Source of the DNA: Gottfriedia endophytica
GTDB taxonomy: Bacteria > Bacillota > Bacilli > Bacillales > Bacillaceae_G
Length of the DNA stretch: 64,000 nucleotides
NCBI RefSeq assembly: GCF_017814275.1
Contig: NZ_JAGIYQ010000001.1
Span: 95,515 to 159,514 of the forward strand
Direction of reading: 5' to 3'
In this document: piece after piece, positions 29,001-37,347 of the stretch
Layout: each line of letters begins with the position of its first letter
Numbering within the stretch: position 1 is the first letter of the stretch
Program-made: the position numbers and the translations under genes
The notes under the pieces: model-generated
What the model saw: only the letters and a program-made list of their open reading frames with translations
The model's database searches: none
What the model was told of the DNA's origin: nothing

Positions 29001-32000
29001 TTGGGCAACAATATCATCATATGTTAGCGCCCAGCTATAATATTTTTGTAGATTTTGGTATGCTCCACCATCTACTACACGATCAACAAAGTTGTCTGTT
29101 CCAAATACATTTGAATGGCCCCATGTCGTTGAAGTCATTTCAAAACCTGGGAATACGACGAACTGACCATCTGTTGTATATTGTTTCGCTAATTCTTTTG
29201 TTAATTTCCAATCTGCTCCACCAGTACGTTCTTTCATGCCATTGCGGTCAACAGTATCCTTGTTTACAAGGCTAGAATCAATGTCATGTGAATGATCGGA
29301 AAAAGCAAAGAAATCATAATGATATTTTTGTGCCGCTTTTAATGCATCTTCAGGACTTCCAGTCGCATCGTGAGAAATATTTGTATGGTTGTGTGTTGTT
29401 CCACGATAATGGTGGCCACCAGTAAATCTTTCAGCAACTGTAAATTTCCAAGTATAAGTTGAAGAATTACCTAATTTATCATTTGCATTTACAGTAATTC
29501 CATGTTCACCTACTGCTAATTCTTCCGTAGCTGGTATTGATAATTTAATATCTGTCTCACTTATAATTGCTTTTGAAGTGTAATTCTTTCCATCAACAGT
29601 GATGTCTACTGACTTAGTATCAACACCATTAGGATCTTCCATTTTCACAGAAATCGTTGGGTGTCTTGTATCGATACTTTCTCCATTCATAGGTGATGGG
29701 TCAGAATATGCCGGACCATCTTTATCCACTACTACAGGAACTTTATTAGGATTTGAAGCAGTACCATTTGTTAATTTATCACTTCCACTAACTGCTTCCA
29801 TGTAATAGTAAAATTCACCTTTTGGAACATCATCCTTGTTAATTTTACCGTTATAACTTTTACCGTCTCCTGAACTCATACTAACTGTCTGATAAGAAGT
29901 ATCATCTTTACCTTTGTAGTAAAGAGTGATAGAATCTACATTTTTAGCAGTAGCAGAAAAAGATACGTCAGTGTTCACATAAGCTTTTGTTATTGTTGTA
30001 TGATTAAAAAGTAACTGACCTTTAATATCTGAAGCTGTTCTTGGAATGACATAATAACCACCAATATAAGGGCGATCTTTTTTAAATTGAGCAACTGTTC
30101 CAGTTATTGTATAGTTAGAGTCTTTTTCAATATTTCCTAGTGTTCCTTGAACACGCACGATGATCATCTTTCCAGTGTCATCTTTAAAAGTCACATCATA
30201 AACTGGACCTGTAGTTGGTACGTTAGATACCGTTCCTTTAAATGTAACTAATTGCCCTTCATTTGCTTCACCAATTGAACCGATTGCGACTGGTGTTGGT
30301 ATTGGTGCTACATCATTTCCTTCAGTTTGAATTGCAGAAGGTACGAACTGTGTCATTCCAGCTGAAAATACAACACGTCCATCAATTTTCAATTTTTGAC
30401 CAGCTTGAATTTTTTCTGTTGGTGAGGAGCTATTTACAACATTGATTGCCCCAGTTGCATCTTGAATAAAGAAATTCGTACCAGTTGGTGCATTATCTGT
30501 AGAAGCTACACCTTCAATTGTAGTCGTATAGCCTGTATTAAGCGCTAAACCATTTGCATCATTTTTACGTAATTCACCAATTGGTGTAATTGGTGGATTA
30601 GTACCTTCTACGTTAATGCGAGTGTATATACTCTCTTTTGGTGTTGGTTGAGTATTGTCAGTGTGAGTTAAATAAACTACTGAATCTGTATTCGAAAAAC
30701 TCATGGTAAATGAACCATCAGCATTAGCAGTAGCTGTAGCTTGTGTTACACTCTGTAAAGAACCATTATTTTCAACGTAAGCTTTTACCGTTGCAGAAGC
30801 TGGAACAGATCCTGATTGTCCTGAAATCTGAGATGTACCAGAAGACTGCTTAAAAGTAATTTTTGATGAATCTGGAGACAGCATGATATTTGAATTATGA
30901 ACTACCATCTCATCAACAGTATCTGCTAGGGCACCTGCCTGTTTATTCATTACGAAATCTTGAGATGGATCTTTTGTAAACCAACCATTACTAAGACCAA
31001 ATGCTGTTCGTGGATCTGATCCAATATTGGTTTTACGTAATAGTGTTCCGCTACCAATCGTCGAATCGATAATTGGATTACCCCAATATAGTGGATTTTT
31101 AAATGTTGCTGTCCCATTTCCGTATGCAATTAAATCAATTGCATTTGGATCATCAACCCCACTAACCGCAGTTTTCGTTTTAGCAAGAACTAAAGCACCG
31201 CCAGCCGAACCACTAGGGTTTAAATTAATGGTGGCATCAGGTTTTACCGGAAGTGGTTGACCTGTTGCTCCAGAACTACCTGCAACTAAAAAGTATCCAT
31301 GTGCTTTAATAGTACCTGATAATAAAGGCTGTCCGGCACCAAAATTCATTGTAGCCGCTGATGTATAAGCTATCGACCAGTTTGATAGGTCAATATCCTT
31401 ATCCGTATTATTATAAAGTTCAAAAAATTTAGTATTGTAGAATGCATTACTGTTTCCACCATTTACGTATAATTGACTGAATACAACATCACCCGGTGAA
31501 ATTTTTTGTGTAGCACCTGTGTAATTTACAGTAGCTTTATCACTCACTATTTTTCCATCTTCTTGAGCAGTAATGAAGATTTGTGATTTTGGTTTAGGGC
31601 TTGAAATTGCAATTGCAAATGAACCATCTGATGTAGCTGTTGATGAGCCAACTTCAGAGTTGTCATCATAATAAGCTTTTACTGTCGCATTATTTGCTAC
31701 TGCACCTGCTGTACCAGTAACAGTTGAGTAAGAATCATAAATAATTTTCGTATCAACAGGTTTTGTTGTTTTTTCCATAATAACACCACTGTAGTTTTTA
31801 GAAACTTTATCACTTGGATCTTTACCAGTTTCTTGAGCAGTGATGTAGATTACATCCTTAAATTGTGGATTGGTAATTCCTCCTATATTAAATGAACCAT
31901 CATTGTTAGCTGTAGCAGATACCGCTGGGGTATTGTCATTGGCAAAATATACGTTTACTTTTGCATTACTTGGAACCGCTCCGGCATCTCCTGTAACTGA

Positions 32001-32699
32001 CGTATAGTTTGCAAATGATATTTTTGATACATCAGGTAATGCTGTTTTTTCGTTTGGAGTTTGGTTTGAATCGATACTTTGACCCTTAAACTCTATGTCT
32101 GCAATATTACTAGTACCAGTTGTTAAGGTACCACCAGCAGCAGAAGTATTTGTAGATACAATCCATCTTACATAGACATTGTCTTTATCATTTGCGTCAG
32201 CTGGCAATGGAATATTAGTTAAAAGACCACCTGAAGTCCATGTGGCATTTCCGACAGCAACATTACCATTTGGAACATCTAACCAATTGCTATCATCTAA
32301 ACTATATTGAAGCTTGAAATCTTTTGGACCTGTTCCAGAACTTCTTTGTTTGGAAGATACAGTAATATTTGAATAGTTTTTAGTAGATATCGAGACTCTC
32401 CAATACGAAGAATTACCATTTGTATCATATTTCCAATTGGAAGCAACTGGTACTTTAGGTGTACCAGGTCCTGTACTATATGAGGGACTCGTTGTCCCAA
32501 ACGATTTTATAGTTCTCGTAATGTTTTCATCAATCCCACTAGACGGTACTTCAACTTGACCATTAGTAAAATCCCACTTCGCCAAAGTAACAGGCGTTGA
32601 GTCTGCCTTCACACTCGGTGGAATCACTAAAGAAATCAGCATAAAAGCCAGCATAACTAGACTTACCCATTTCCTGTACTTTCTTATCGATATATTCAC
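23052..32699 (-). CDS. 3215-residue secreted multidomain protein: LTD, OB folds, PHP metallohydrolase, GATase-like and 12 Ig-like repeats
   Basis: A giant exported protein with GTG start behind AGGAGG and a signal peptide (about 1-33). Approximate order: Big-type modules; a lamin-tail domain (about 400-570); two OB-fold modules like those of YhcR nucleases (about 705-890); a PHP/CehA-type metallohydrolase (about 1095-1330) with THNHTNISHD, FAFSDHSHDID, FPGFEMTS, FNHP and GEDNHDATWG; a GATase1/DUF4350-like domain (about 1560-1830); two more OB folds (about 1845-2020); then 12 repeats of about 90 residues (VDPSQPNG-WYKTDV...KVYYRSTDNAGNQE) and a final different domain. No LPXTG or S-layer anchor is visible. 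PHP domains cut phosphoesters with bound metals, so an extracellular phosphoesterase or nuclease role is likely, but this is inference. Confidence 0.9.
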   Translation of the reverse strand: MNISIRKYRKWVSLVMLAFMLISLVIPPSVKADSTPVTLAKWDFTNGQVEVPSSGIDENITRTIKSFGTTSPSYSTGPGTPKVPVASNWKYDTNGNSSYWRVSISTKNYSNITVSSKQRSSGTGPKDFKLQYSLDDSNWLDVPNGNVAVGNATWTSGGLLTNIPLPADANDKDNVYVRWIVSTNTSAAGGTLTTGTSNIADIEFKGQSIDSNQTPNEKTALPDVSKISFANYTSVTGDAGAVPSNAKVNVYFANDNTPAVSATANNDGSFNIGGITNPQFKDVIYITAQETGKDPSDKVSKNYSGVIMEKTTKPVDTKIIYDSYSTVTGTAGAVANNATVKAYYDDNSEVGSSTATSDGSFAIAISSPKPKSQIFITAQEDGKIVSDKATVNYTGATQKISPGDVVFSQLYVNGGNSNAFYNTKFFELYNNTDKDIDLSNWSIAYTSAATMNFGAGQPLLSGTIKAHGYFLVAGSSGATGQPLPVKPDATINLNPSGSAGGALVLAKTKTAVSGVDDPNAIDLIAYGNGTATFKNPLYWGNPIIDSTIGSGTLLRKTNIGSDPRTAFGLSNGWFTKDPSQDFVMNKQAGALADTVDEMVVHNSNIMLSPDSSKITFKQSSGTSQISGQSGSVPASATVKAYVENNGSLQSVTQATATANADGSFTMSFSNTDSVVYLTHTDNTQPTPKESIYTRINVEGTNPPITPIGELRKNDANGLALNTGYTTTIEGVASTDNAPTGTNFFIQDATGAINVVNSSSPTEKIQAGQKLKIDGRVVFSAGMTQFVPSAIQTEGNDVAPIPTPVAIGSIGEANEGQLVTFKGTVSNVPTTGPVYDVTFKDDTGKMIIVRVQGTLGNIEKDSNYTITGTVAQFKKDRPYIGGYYVIPRTASDIKGQLLFNHTTITKAYVNTDVSFSATAKNVDSITLYYKGKDDTSYQTVSMSSGDGKSYNGKINKDDVPKGEFYYYMEAVSGSDKLTNGTASNPNKVPVVVDKDGPAYSDPSPMNGESIDTRHPTISVKMEDPNGVDTKSVDITVDGKNYTSKAIISETDIKLSIPATEELAVGEHGITVNANDKLGNSSTYTWKFTVAERFTGGHHYRGTTHNHTNISHDATGSPEDALKAAQKYHYDFFAFSDHSHDIDSSLVNKDTVDRNGMKERTGGADWKLTKELAKQYTTDGQFVVFPGFEMTSTTWGHSNVFGTDNFVDRVVDGGAYQNLQKYYSWALTYDDIVAQFNHPKMSANAFDNFIPYNKNVDKLFTMLEVGNGSGKYSYANAEDKYYSALDLGWHVAPTYGEDNHDATWGQTKKRTIIVAKDLTTNSLMDAMRHMRVYMSEDPNFTLDMSASGFYMGSTTDTNTLDFKISGEDPVLEKATDPEYSYIKTPSNDNIAKVELITIHGKVVDSYVPTSDTTSFNWSPSLTVAGGQQWFVVKVTQKDGDQIYSAPIWSPAKDLAVGVSDISTTDGAIVGDVQSNLTAGISNQGSINVSQLTAKFYYDNIDESHLIGSSVIDSLPANTTGKASVIWTKPVAGNHKIIVTLSAADGNDLGNNKYEQDWTIKAPLNKVIMIDGSHNNENTKQDTGTYKDNFKLFTTLMKQQGYTIAENAAPLTDTILSNVATLVITHPASAYTANEISAINKFVSNGGSLLVTEKSNFGGSNQNINSILSGVNSSILVNNDGVFDETTDGNFWGTPLTSNFSVRLHPTPVSNTLTDFVPTIEYYSGASLAKNDGTGIKVPLTDSDTVTVLVKGNESTFQDTTSIKSDSVSYNVKTSNGKNGPPLLDVKGGSALPMTASEQIGKGRVIVSGMNIFNDKQMDQSFNPKGNDPFAINAVNWLNHLEPKVKSIGDARNLPVGTDTVVEGTVVTTAFFDAVYIQDNTGGIMAFNDVPAGSLQEGDKIRIYGHIKTFENNLELEFGSFANSIVKIGTGPKIVPKFVSTLDSKAKENQGQLIKVKGKVTSIPDETSYIIDDGSGETLVFTDGYIINQSGDIPKLNIGDTLEAVGLTGEYSEGNRIRVRDTRELVKVNGTDTSAPTTTVTLNPSEPDGTNGWYKNDVTVTLTAAVGSANVLKTEYSLDGENWIDYESPFIVSSSTKVYYRSTDIAGNQETEKEYSLKLDKTAPVTTKEVDPSQPEANGSYKTDVNVTLKATDDLSGVQKTEYSLDGENWTKYDSPFKVSSSTKVYYRSTDNAGNQETQNEFYLQIDKGSEGGTENKAPVTILEVDPSQPDGTNGWYKNDVTVTLTAAAGSANVLKTEYSLDGENWIDYESPFIVSSSTKVYYRSTDIAGNQETEKEYSLKLDKTAPVTTKEVDPSQSEANGSYKTDVNVTLKATDDLSGVQKTEYSLDGENWTKYDSPFKVSSSTKVYYRSTDNAGNQETQNEFYLQIDKGSEGGTENKAPVTILEVDPSQPDGTNGWYKNDVTVTLTAAAGSANVLKTEYSLDGENWIDYESPFIVSSSTRVYYRSTDIAGNQETEKEYSLKIDKKAPVTTVEVDPTQPNGANGSYKTDVNVTLRATDDSSGVLKTEYSFDGTTWKTYESLFKVSSSTKVYYRSMDNAGNQETLKEINLQIDKGSGNGSDNGSGNGSGNGTDKTAPVTNVGVDPSQPNGTNGWYKTDVTVTLRATDDSSGVQKTEYSFDGTNWKTYGSPFKVSSSTTVYYRSTDKAGNQEELKEINLKVDKSVPVTTVVTDPSQTNGWNKEDVKVTLKATDDSSGVQKIEYSFDGTNWKTYESPFTVSSGSKMYYRSTDKAGNQEELKEINIKVDKTAPVTTVVVDPSQPNGWYKTDVKVTLKATDDSSGVQKTEYSFDGTNWKPYESPFTVSSSTKVFYRSKDNAGNQEAQKEINLKVDKTAPVTTVVVDPSQSNGWYKSDVKVTLRATDDSSGVQKIEYSFDGTNWKPYSSPFIVSSSTKVYYRSVDNAGNQEAQKDINLKVDKTAPITIVDMSDPTKNGWFNKEVKLSLQATDENSGVDVTQYRINGEKWTNYTKPFTLSNDGKYTIEYRSIDKVGNTEATKSVDVKLDQTAPKTTVGSLTPNKNGWFNKEVKVTLQAKDELSGVDGTQYRINGGEWTKYTTSFTISKDGKYNVEYRSIDKAGNTEAIKSVNVKLDKTAPIVKLLVDHPVLSPNHKMATINVKVQPLNSLSGIDTIKLESIKANEALTSSDIQGANFGREDYTFALLADSKGKARVYTITYVITDKAGNVNRVTTRVTVSKGK
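25261..26570 (-). repeat. 549-bp tandem duplication inside the giant gene
   Basis: Three starts of the same word occur at 25261, 25810 and 26359, exactly 549 bp (183 codons) apart, so two full copies and a partial third follow each other. Full copies are almost identical (for example one base change turns a Gln-Pro-Glu to Gln-Ser-Glu position). Each unit holds two Ig-like repeats plus a GSEGGTENKAP linker. This is a recent in-frame expansion. Confidence 0.9.
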
Positions 32700-32958
32700 A
32701 AATAATATACCTCCTAATAATATGAATAAAAATATGATTCAAGATTAATTAGTGCCATAAACTATAACTTTCCTACTAAACTTATCCCTTCTTTCACGAT
32801 AACCTCCTTCTTTTAGCTTAGAACACAGTGTAATACTATTATGAAAAAAAATATTATTCTATATAATTCTGACAACTTAACCAACTCTTTACATAATTAA
32901 CAATTCATTTATGCTATATTAATCATGACTCTCACAAACAATAAGTAGGAGGTCATAC

Positions 32959-34140
32959 ATGTTAAATACTAGGTTTTCCTTGAGTCGAATTCGCATTTTT
33001 TTCCTTCTATTAATCTCATTTGTATGGGTATTTTCTCCTGTATCGAAAGTAGCACAGGCTCATGCATATAGTGCTAGTTTTACAACTTTAGATCTTACAA
33101 AAGAGCAAACAAAGCTGTCTTTCTTATTGGATGAAATATCTGTCATTGAATTGACTAGTGGGGATGTAAATCATAATGGCATGTTAGAGCCTGAAGAGTT
33201 CAACGCCATAAAAAGTAAGATGGAAAAGATTTTACAAGAACATCTAATACTTAAAATTAATGATAAGGAACAAAATTGGTCGAAGATTGAAGAAATGTCT
33301 CTAAATCGAAAAGGAGAAAACACACAACTTCATTTCGTGGCTACATATCCAGCACTATTACCTTCTCAATCAATCTCGTTAACCGATAATTTATACCAAA
33401 ATGATACGAAGAATTATGTAGATTTAGTAAAAATTAATTATGGTAATCAAAACAGTACGTCGGCATTATCTGGGACAAACCGTACATGGTCTATGATCTT
33501 AAGTGATAATGATTATGCAGGATTTCACTCAAATTCTACTAATTCAAATACTGTTCAACCAACTCATATAAATACGAAAACAGATCAACCTATTTCAAAT
33601 GATTGGTTCTCATTTTTAAAACTTGGTATGAATCATATACTTTCTGGATATGACCATTTACTATTTTTACTTTCTCTTATCATTGCAAGACAAAGCTTTA
33701 AGCAGTTCGCAACTGTTATTACTGCCTTTACACTTGCTCATAGCTTAACCCTTACCTTAACTGTTTTAGGAATCATTCATGTTCCTCCATCTATTGTGGA
33801 ACCTGCAATTGCTTTAAGTATTTGTTATGTGGCGATTGATAATATTATACGAAAAGAAGTCAGTCATCGCTGGGTTTTAACATTTTTCTTTGGATTGATT
33901 CACGGAATGGGATTTGCAGATATTTTAGTCGGAATGCATATTCCGAAAAGTGAGTTAGCAATTGATTTAGCGAGTTTTAACATTGGAATTGAGATTATAC
34001 AACTTTCAATTATAGCTCTTTTACTACCTTTATTAGCTCTTTTACACCGTTCAAAATATTCAAGATACACGATCACCTCTATTTCAACCATTGCTTTTCT
34101 GTTAGGAGGAATATGGTTGTTTCAGAGAATACTATCGTAA
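32959..34140 (+). CDS. HupE/UreJ-family membrane protein with an EF-hand-like loop
   Basis: A 393-residue protein with a signal peptide (about 1-34, ending AQAHA), an extracytoplasmic domain, and about seven membrane helices from residue 215 on. The HupE/UreJ_2 signature is GMNHILSGYDHLLFLLSLI, TAFTLAHSLTLTLTVL, FGLIHGMGFAD and SFNIGIEIIQ, with conserved His and Asp as in nickel or cobalt permeases. The outer domain holds a canonical EF-hand-like loop, DVNHNGMLEPEEF (about 70). It starts a four-gene plus-strand operon with two other likely metal-related proteins and is divergent from the giant gene. Metal or calcium binding is inferred. Confidence 0.85.
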   Translation: MLNTRFSLSRIRIFFLLLISFVWVFSPVSKVAQAHAYSASFTTLDLTKEQTKLSFLLDEISVIELTSGDVNHNGMLEPEEFNAIKSKMEKILQEHLILKINDKEQNWSKIEEMSLNRKGENTQLHFVATYPALLPSQSISLTDNLYQNDTKNYVDLVKINYGNQNSTSALSGTNRTWSMILSDNDYAGFHSNSTNSNTVQPTHINTKTDQPISNDWFSFLKLGMNHILSGYDHLLFLLSLIIARQSFKQFATVITAFTLAHSLTLTLTVLGIIHVPPSIVEPAIALSICYVAIDNIIRKEVSHRWVLTFFFGLIHGMGFADILVGMHIPKSELAIDLASFNIGIEIIQLSIIALLLPLLALLHRSKYSRYTITSISTIAFLLGGIWLFQRILS

Positions 34141-34159
34141 ATAAAAGGAGAGAAGGCTT

Positions 34160-35188
34160 TTGTCGAATACTGCAGTACAGAAAAATACTCCTTTAAAGTC
34201 TAATAGACATTATCTATTCCTTATCAGTCTAGTAATCATATTACTCTTATATATTTCATCTACAGTTGGTTTTGGATCGATATGGACAAGTCCAAAACTC
34301 CAACTGTTTAAGATGATGTTTATTAGTGTCATTATTGAGGCAATGCCATTTATTTTAGTGGGAGTATTTGTGTCGGCATTACTTCAGGTGTTTGTAACTG
34401 ACCAAATGATTCAAAAATTCATTCCGAAAAATCCAATCTTAGGAATCATTGCAGCTAGTGTACTAGGAATCATTTTTCCCATTTGTGAGTGTGGAATGGT
34501 ACCTGCTATTCGGAAATTAATCAAAAAAGGGATGCCTTTATATGTAGCAACTACATTTATATTAGTGGGGCCAATTTTAAATCCGATTGTATTTCTGTCT
34601 ACGATAACGGCATTTCGTAATCAACCTGTTGTAGCCTTTTCTAGAATGGGACTAGCTTTTGTAATAGCTCTAATCGTTGGTCTTATAGTTTACCAATTTG
34701 TAAAAACGAATCAATTAAGAGAAGAAGTCCAAGTCGTACATAATGAACATCATCATTCACATGATCACTCCCAAAATACCGTTAAGAATAAAGTAATCGA
34801 AGTAATGGGACATACAGTCAGTGAATTTTTCGATATGGGAAAATACTTAGTTTTCGGTTCGATCATTGTGGGATTACTTCAAGTTTTTGTCTCGCAAAAT
34901 AGTTTAATAGAATTAGGGAAAAGTGGATCCGCCTCTAACCTAGTTATGATGGGGCTTGGATTTATCCTTTCACTTTGTTCTACGTCAGATGCGTTCGTTG
35001 CTCAATCCTTACAAACGATTTTCTCAAAAAGCTCATTAGTTGGATTCATGGTATTCGGACCGATGATTAATATTAAAGGAATCTTAATGATGCTAGCTGT
35101 TTTTAGAACAAGATTTGTCGTAATACTTAGTCTTCTTGTTTTCATTTTCGTTTTTGTTGGGACACTTGTTCTACAGTCCATATTATAG
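34160..35188 (+). CDS. YraQ/DUF318 (ArsP-like) permease
   Basis: A 342-residue permease with eight to ten membrane helices in two similar halves. Features: EAMPFILVGVFVSALLQVFV, the cysteine motif FPICECGMVPAIRKLIKKGMP (about 108-128), the inner LCSTSDAFVAQ, and a His-rich cytoplasmic loop EHHHSHDHSQN (about 195). Relatives include B. subtilis YcgR and ArsP transporters. It starts at TTG behind AAGGAG, 19 nt after the HupE gene, and overlaps the operon layout ycgR-ycgQ known from B. subtilis, where it is Zur-linked as I recall. Zinc or other metal export is inferred. Confidence 0.85.
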   Translation: MSNTAVQKNTPLKSNRHYLFLISLVIILLLYISSTVGFGSIWTSPKLQLFKMMFISVIIEAMPFILVGVFVSALLQVFVTDQMIQKFIPKNPILGIIAASVLGIIFPICECGMVPAIRKLIKKGMPLYVATTFILVGPILNPIVFLSTITAFRNQPVVAFSRMGLAFVIALIVGLIVYQFVKTNQLREEVQVVHNEHHHSHDHSQNTVKNKVIEVMGHTVSEFFDMGKYLVFGSIIVGLLQVFVSQNSLIELGKSGSASNLVMMGLGFILSLCSTSDAFVAQSLQTIFSKSSLVGFMVFGPMINIKGILMMLAVFRTRFVVILSLLVFIFVFVGTLVLQSIL

Positions 35189-35199
35189 AGGTGACTCGA

Positions 35200-36120
35200 T
35201 TGAATAAAAAAATTAATTCAACTAGTATTCATCATTTTATGAAAGCAACAATTCTTCTTGGCTTTTCTTTCTATATTTTGCAATTAATTATAACGGGTGA
35301 CATATTACAATTTATCGTTCCGCAGCTTGTCATTTATGTCAAAATAGCCGTGACGTTTCTTATGATCGTTTCTGCATTCCAATATTATATTGCTATTCTT
35401 TCTATGAAGAAAACGGTCATCATTTGCGAATGTGGACATGACCATGATCATGTATTCGGACACGATCATAGTCACCATTCGGAAAAATTCACATTTAAAA
35501 CGTTTGTTATATACGGACTATTTTTAGTACCTCTCCTTCTCGGATTCCTATTACCGAATCAATCTGTTGCTAGTTCACTTGCTTCAAATAGAGGGATGAA
35601 TTTAGGTGGAATGACCTCTCAAAATAATGGAGCGAAAGTAGAATTGGATGGAAACGAAGACCCTGCACTAAGAAAATTATTTAAAACAAATGTATATGAC
35701 AAAGATTATGCAAAACTTGGGATGCTTTTGTACAAACAAGATGTTATTGAGATGCAGGATAAATGGTTTATTGAAAAACTGCAATCGATGAATATGTTTG
35801 TAGATAAATTTCAAGGGAAAGAAATCAAAATCATGGGGTTTATTTACCGTGAATCAGGTCTTACAAGTAACCAATTTATTATTGCTCGTATGGGAATGAC
35901 GCATTGTATCGCTGATATTTCCCCATTCGGCATCATTGTAGAAGCTGCCAATTCAAACGAGTTTCCAAATAATGCTTGGGTAACGATTACAGGAAAAATT
36001 GGGAAAACGACGTTTAATGGACAACCCGTCATTAAAATAGAAGTTGAAAAATCTGAACCAGCTAAAGCACCAAAGGTTCAATATGTCTATCCTGATTGGG
36101 AATTTGGCAAAAAGTTGTAG
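35200..36120 (+). CDS. TIGR03943 family (YcgQ-like) membrane protein
   Basis: About 306 residues. Two or three membrane helices, a Cys/His-rich stretch CECGHDHDHVFGHDHSHH (about 75-95) able to bind metal, then an extracytoplasmic OB-like domain ending VQYVYPDWEFGKKL. The family always accompanies a YraQ permease. TTG 35200 sits 5 nt after GAGGTG; the in-frame GTG at 35191 lies inside that ribosome site, so I prefer the TTG. It follows the permease by 11 nt. Confidence 0.82.
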   Translation: MNKKINSTSIHHFMKATILLGFSFYILQLIITGDILQFIVPQLVIYVKIAVTFLMIVSAFQYYIAILSMKKTVIICECGHDHDHVFGHDHSHHSEKFTFKTFVIYGLFLVPLLLGFLLPNQSVASSLASNRGMNLGGMTSQNNGAKVELDGNEDPALRKLFKTNVYDKDYAKLGMLLYKQDVIEMQDKWFIEKLQSMNMFVDKFQGKEIKIMGFIYRESGLTSNQFIIARMGMTHCIADISPFGIIVEAANSNEFPNNAWVTITGKIGKTTFNGQPVIKIEVEKSEPAKAPKVQYVYPDWEFGKKL

Positions 36121-36132
36121 GGGGTATTTTCA

Positions 36133-36999
36133 TTGTTGAAAATTGGAAGTATACTAATTTCCATTTTAATTATTTGCTATAGTATTTATCACATTTATCA
36201 AAATAAGGGGAAATTATCAGATTCAGCTAGAAAAATTGTGTCATTACTAACCTGCGTATCTTCCCTTGCAATGGGATTTTTTATCATACAGATTTCAAAT
36301 TTCAACATTTGGTTATCGGCTATAATCTGTTTATTCGTTTCGATTGTTAGTGGCATACTAGTTGGTGAGTCTGATTTAAAAATCAAAGGGCTAAACCAAA
36401 TTCTATCTGGATTCATTGGCGGAACAATTGGGTTAGTTCTGGGGTATATGGTATTTATCTCAGACATTGCTTTTTTAATCGTAGCGATCCTATTTATCAT
36501 TTTTGTTTATATGATCTTAAGATGGATTGATAAATTACTAGTGACGGAACCTCAAAATAAAGGAAAGAAAGGAACTAAAGGAAAGAAAATAAAGAAGCCA
36601 TCTTACGGACCTACAGTTGGGCTCGGAGGAGGTCTTATTTTACTCCTTATCATTATTGCAGTAAATGTGAATCATATTTCGATTGGTATGTTCGGACAAC
36701 CTCAAAGCCAAAATGCTGTTATAGATGAAGTAAATGATATGCAAGTAGCAACCATTCACGTAACGCCATCTGGTCCAGATCCAAAAAATACAATTTTCAA
36801 ATCACAAACCATGCTAAAAGTGGTCTTTAATGTAGATCAATCTGACAACGAGAAGAGAACGTTGATCTCTAACGACCTTCATTTGAATGTCCCCTTAAAA
36901 AAGGGTCCAAACGTCATTTTATTAGATGACCCTCAAAAAGGGGAATATCATTTTTCACTATTACCTGGGAATACATCTGGATTATTTACTGTAAAATAA
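36133..36999 (+). CDS. Membrane protein with C-terminal cupredoxin-like domain
   Basis: A 288-residue protein. About six membrane segments lie in the first 190 residues, with a Lys-rich cytoplasmic stretch (KGKKGTKGKKIKKPSYG). The outer C-terminus (about 205-288) resembles a cupredoxin sandwich (STMLKVVFNVDQ-like core, NDLHLNVPLKKGPNVILLDD, YHFSLLPG) but lacks the usual Cys/Met/His copper ligands. It starts at TTG behind AGGGGG. Last gene of the metal-type operon. Function unknown. Confidence 0.65.
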   Translation: MLKIGSILISILIICYSIYHIYQNKGKLSDSARKIVSLLTCVSSLAMGFFIIQISNFNIWLSAIICLFVSIVSGILVGESDLKIKGLNQILSGFIGGTIGLVLGYMVFISDIAFLIVAILFIIFVYMILRWIDKLLVTEPQNKGKKGTKGKKIKKPSYGPTVGLGGGLILLLIIIAVNVNHISIGMFGQPQSQNAVIDEVNDMQVATIHVTPSGPDPKNTIFKSQTMLKVVFNVDQSDNEKRTLISNDLHLNVPLKKGPNVILLDDPQKGEYHFSLLPGNTSGLFTVK

Positions 37000-37003
37000 C
37001 TAT

Positions 37004-37053
37004 AAAAAAAGGTACTCAAGAGGTTGTTGAAACCAACTTGAGTACCTTTTCTC
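37004..37053 (+). terminator. Terminator of the HupE-YraQ operon
   Basis: AAAGGTACTCAAG (37008-37020) pairs with CTTGAGTACCTTTT (37037-37050) with a nested GGTT/AACC, then CTCTTT. Confidence 0.85.
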
Positions 37054-37101
37054 TTTAGGGAGTCTACCTTCCCAAATGCTTTATGTTCTCTTCTTAACTA
37101 C

Positions 37102-37251
37102 TTATTTTCGTTTTGGAATACCACCACGTAACATCCGAAGTGCATCTTCCGCTTTTCTTAAATCTTTAGATAATGATTTCTTTAATTCCGAACCAGTAGG
37201 ATTAGTTCTTTTCAACTTCGAAACTTCTTCTTTGCTTCTTCTTTTAAACAT
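37102..37251 (-). CDS. 49-residue basic small protein
   Basis: ATG at 37251, 9 nt behind ATGAGGTAG, encodes MFKRRSKEEVSKLKRTNPTG then a Lys/Arg-rich helix (SKDLRKAEDALRMLRGGIPKRK). It lies downstream of the SpoIIS-type genes but after their terminator, so it is probably separate. No family was recognised. Its charge pattern and frame integrity argue for a real gene. Confidence 0.55.
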   Translation of the reverse strand: MFKRRSKEEVSKLKRTNPTGSELKKSLSKDLRKAEDALRMLRGGIPKRK

Positions 37252-37311
37252 AAATTGTATCTACCTCATAGGTTTTTATTACCCATGATTGACAAATTAT
37301 TCTTTAAGTAT

Positions 37312-37341
37312 ACAAAAAAAACACCGCCTGATACGGTGCTT
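37312..37341 (-). terminator. Terminator after the SpoIIS-type antitoxin candidate
   Basis: On the minus strand GCACCG pairs with CGGTG around a 7-nt loop and is followed by eight T. Confidence 0.8.
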
Positions 37342-37347
37342 GTCCAA

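Noticed and set aside
32830-32850. Possible Zur or Fur box (TAATACTATTA) before the HupE operon
   Set aside because: The 11-base palindrome has a wrong spacing compared with the Zur consensus TAATnATTA and lacks the outer bases.
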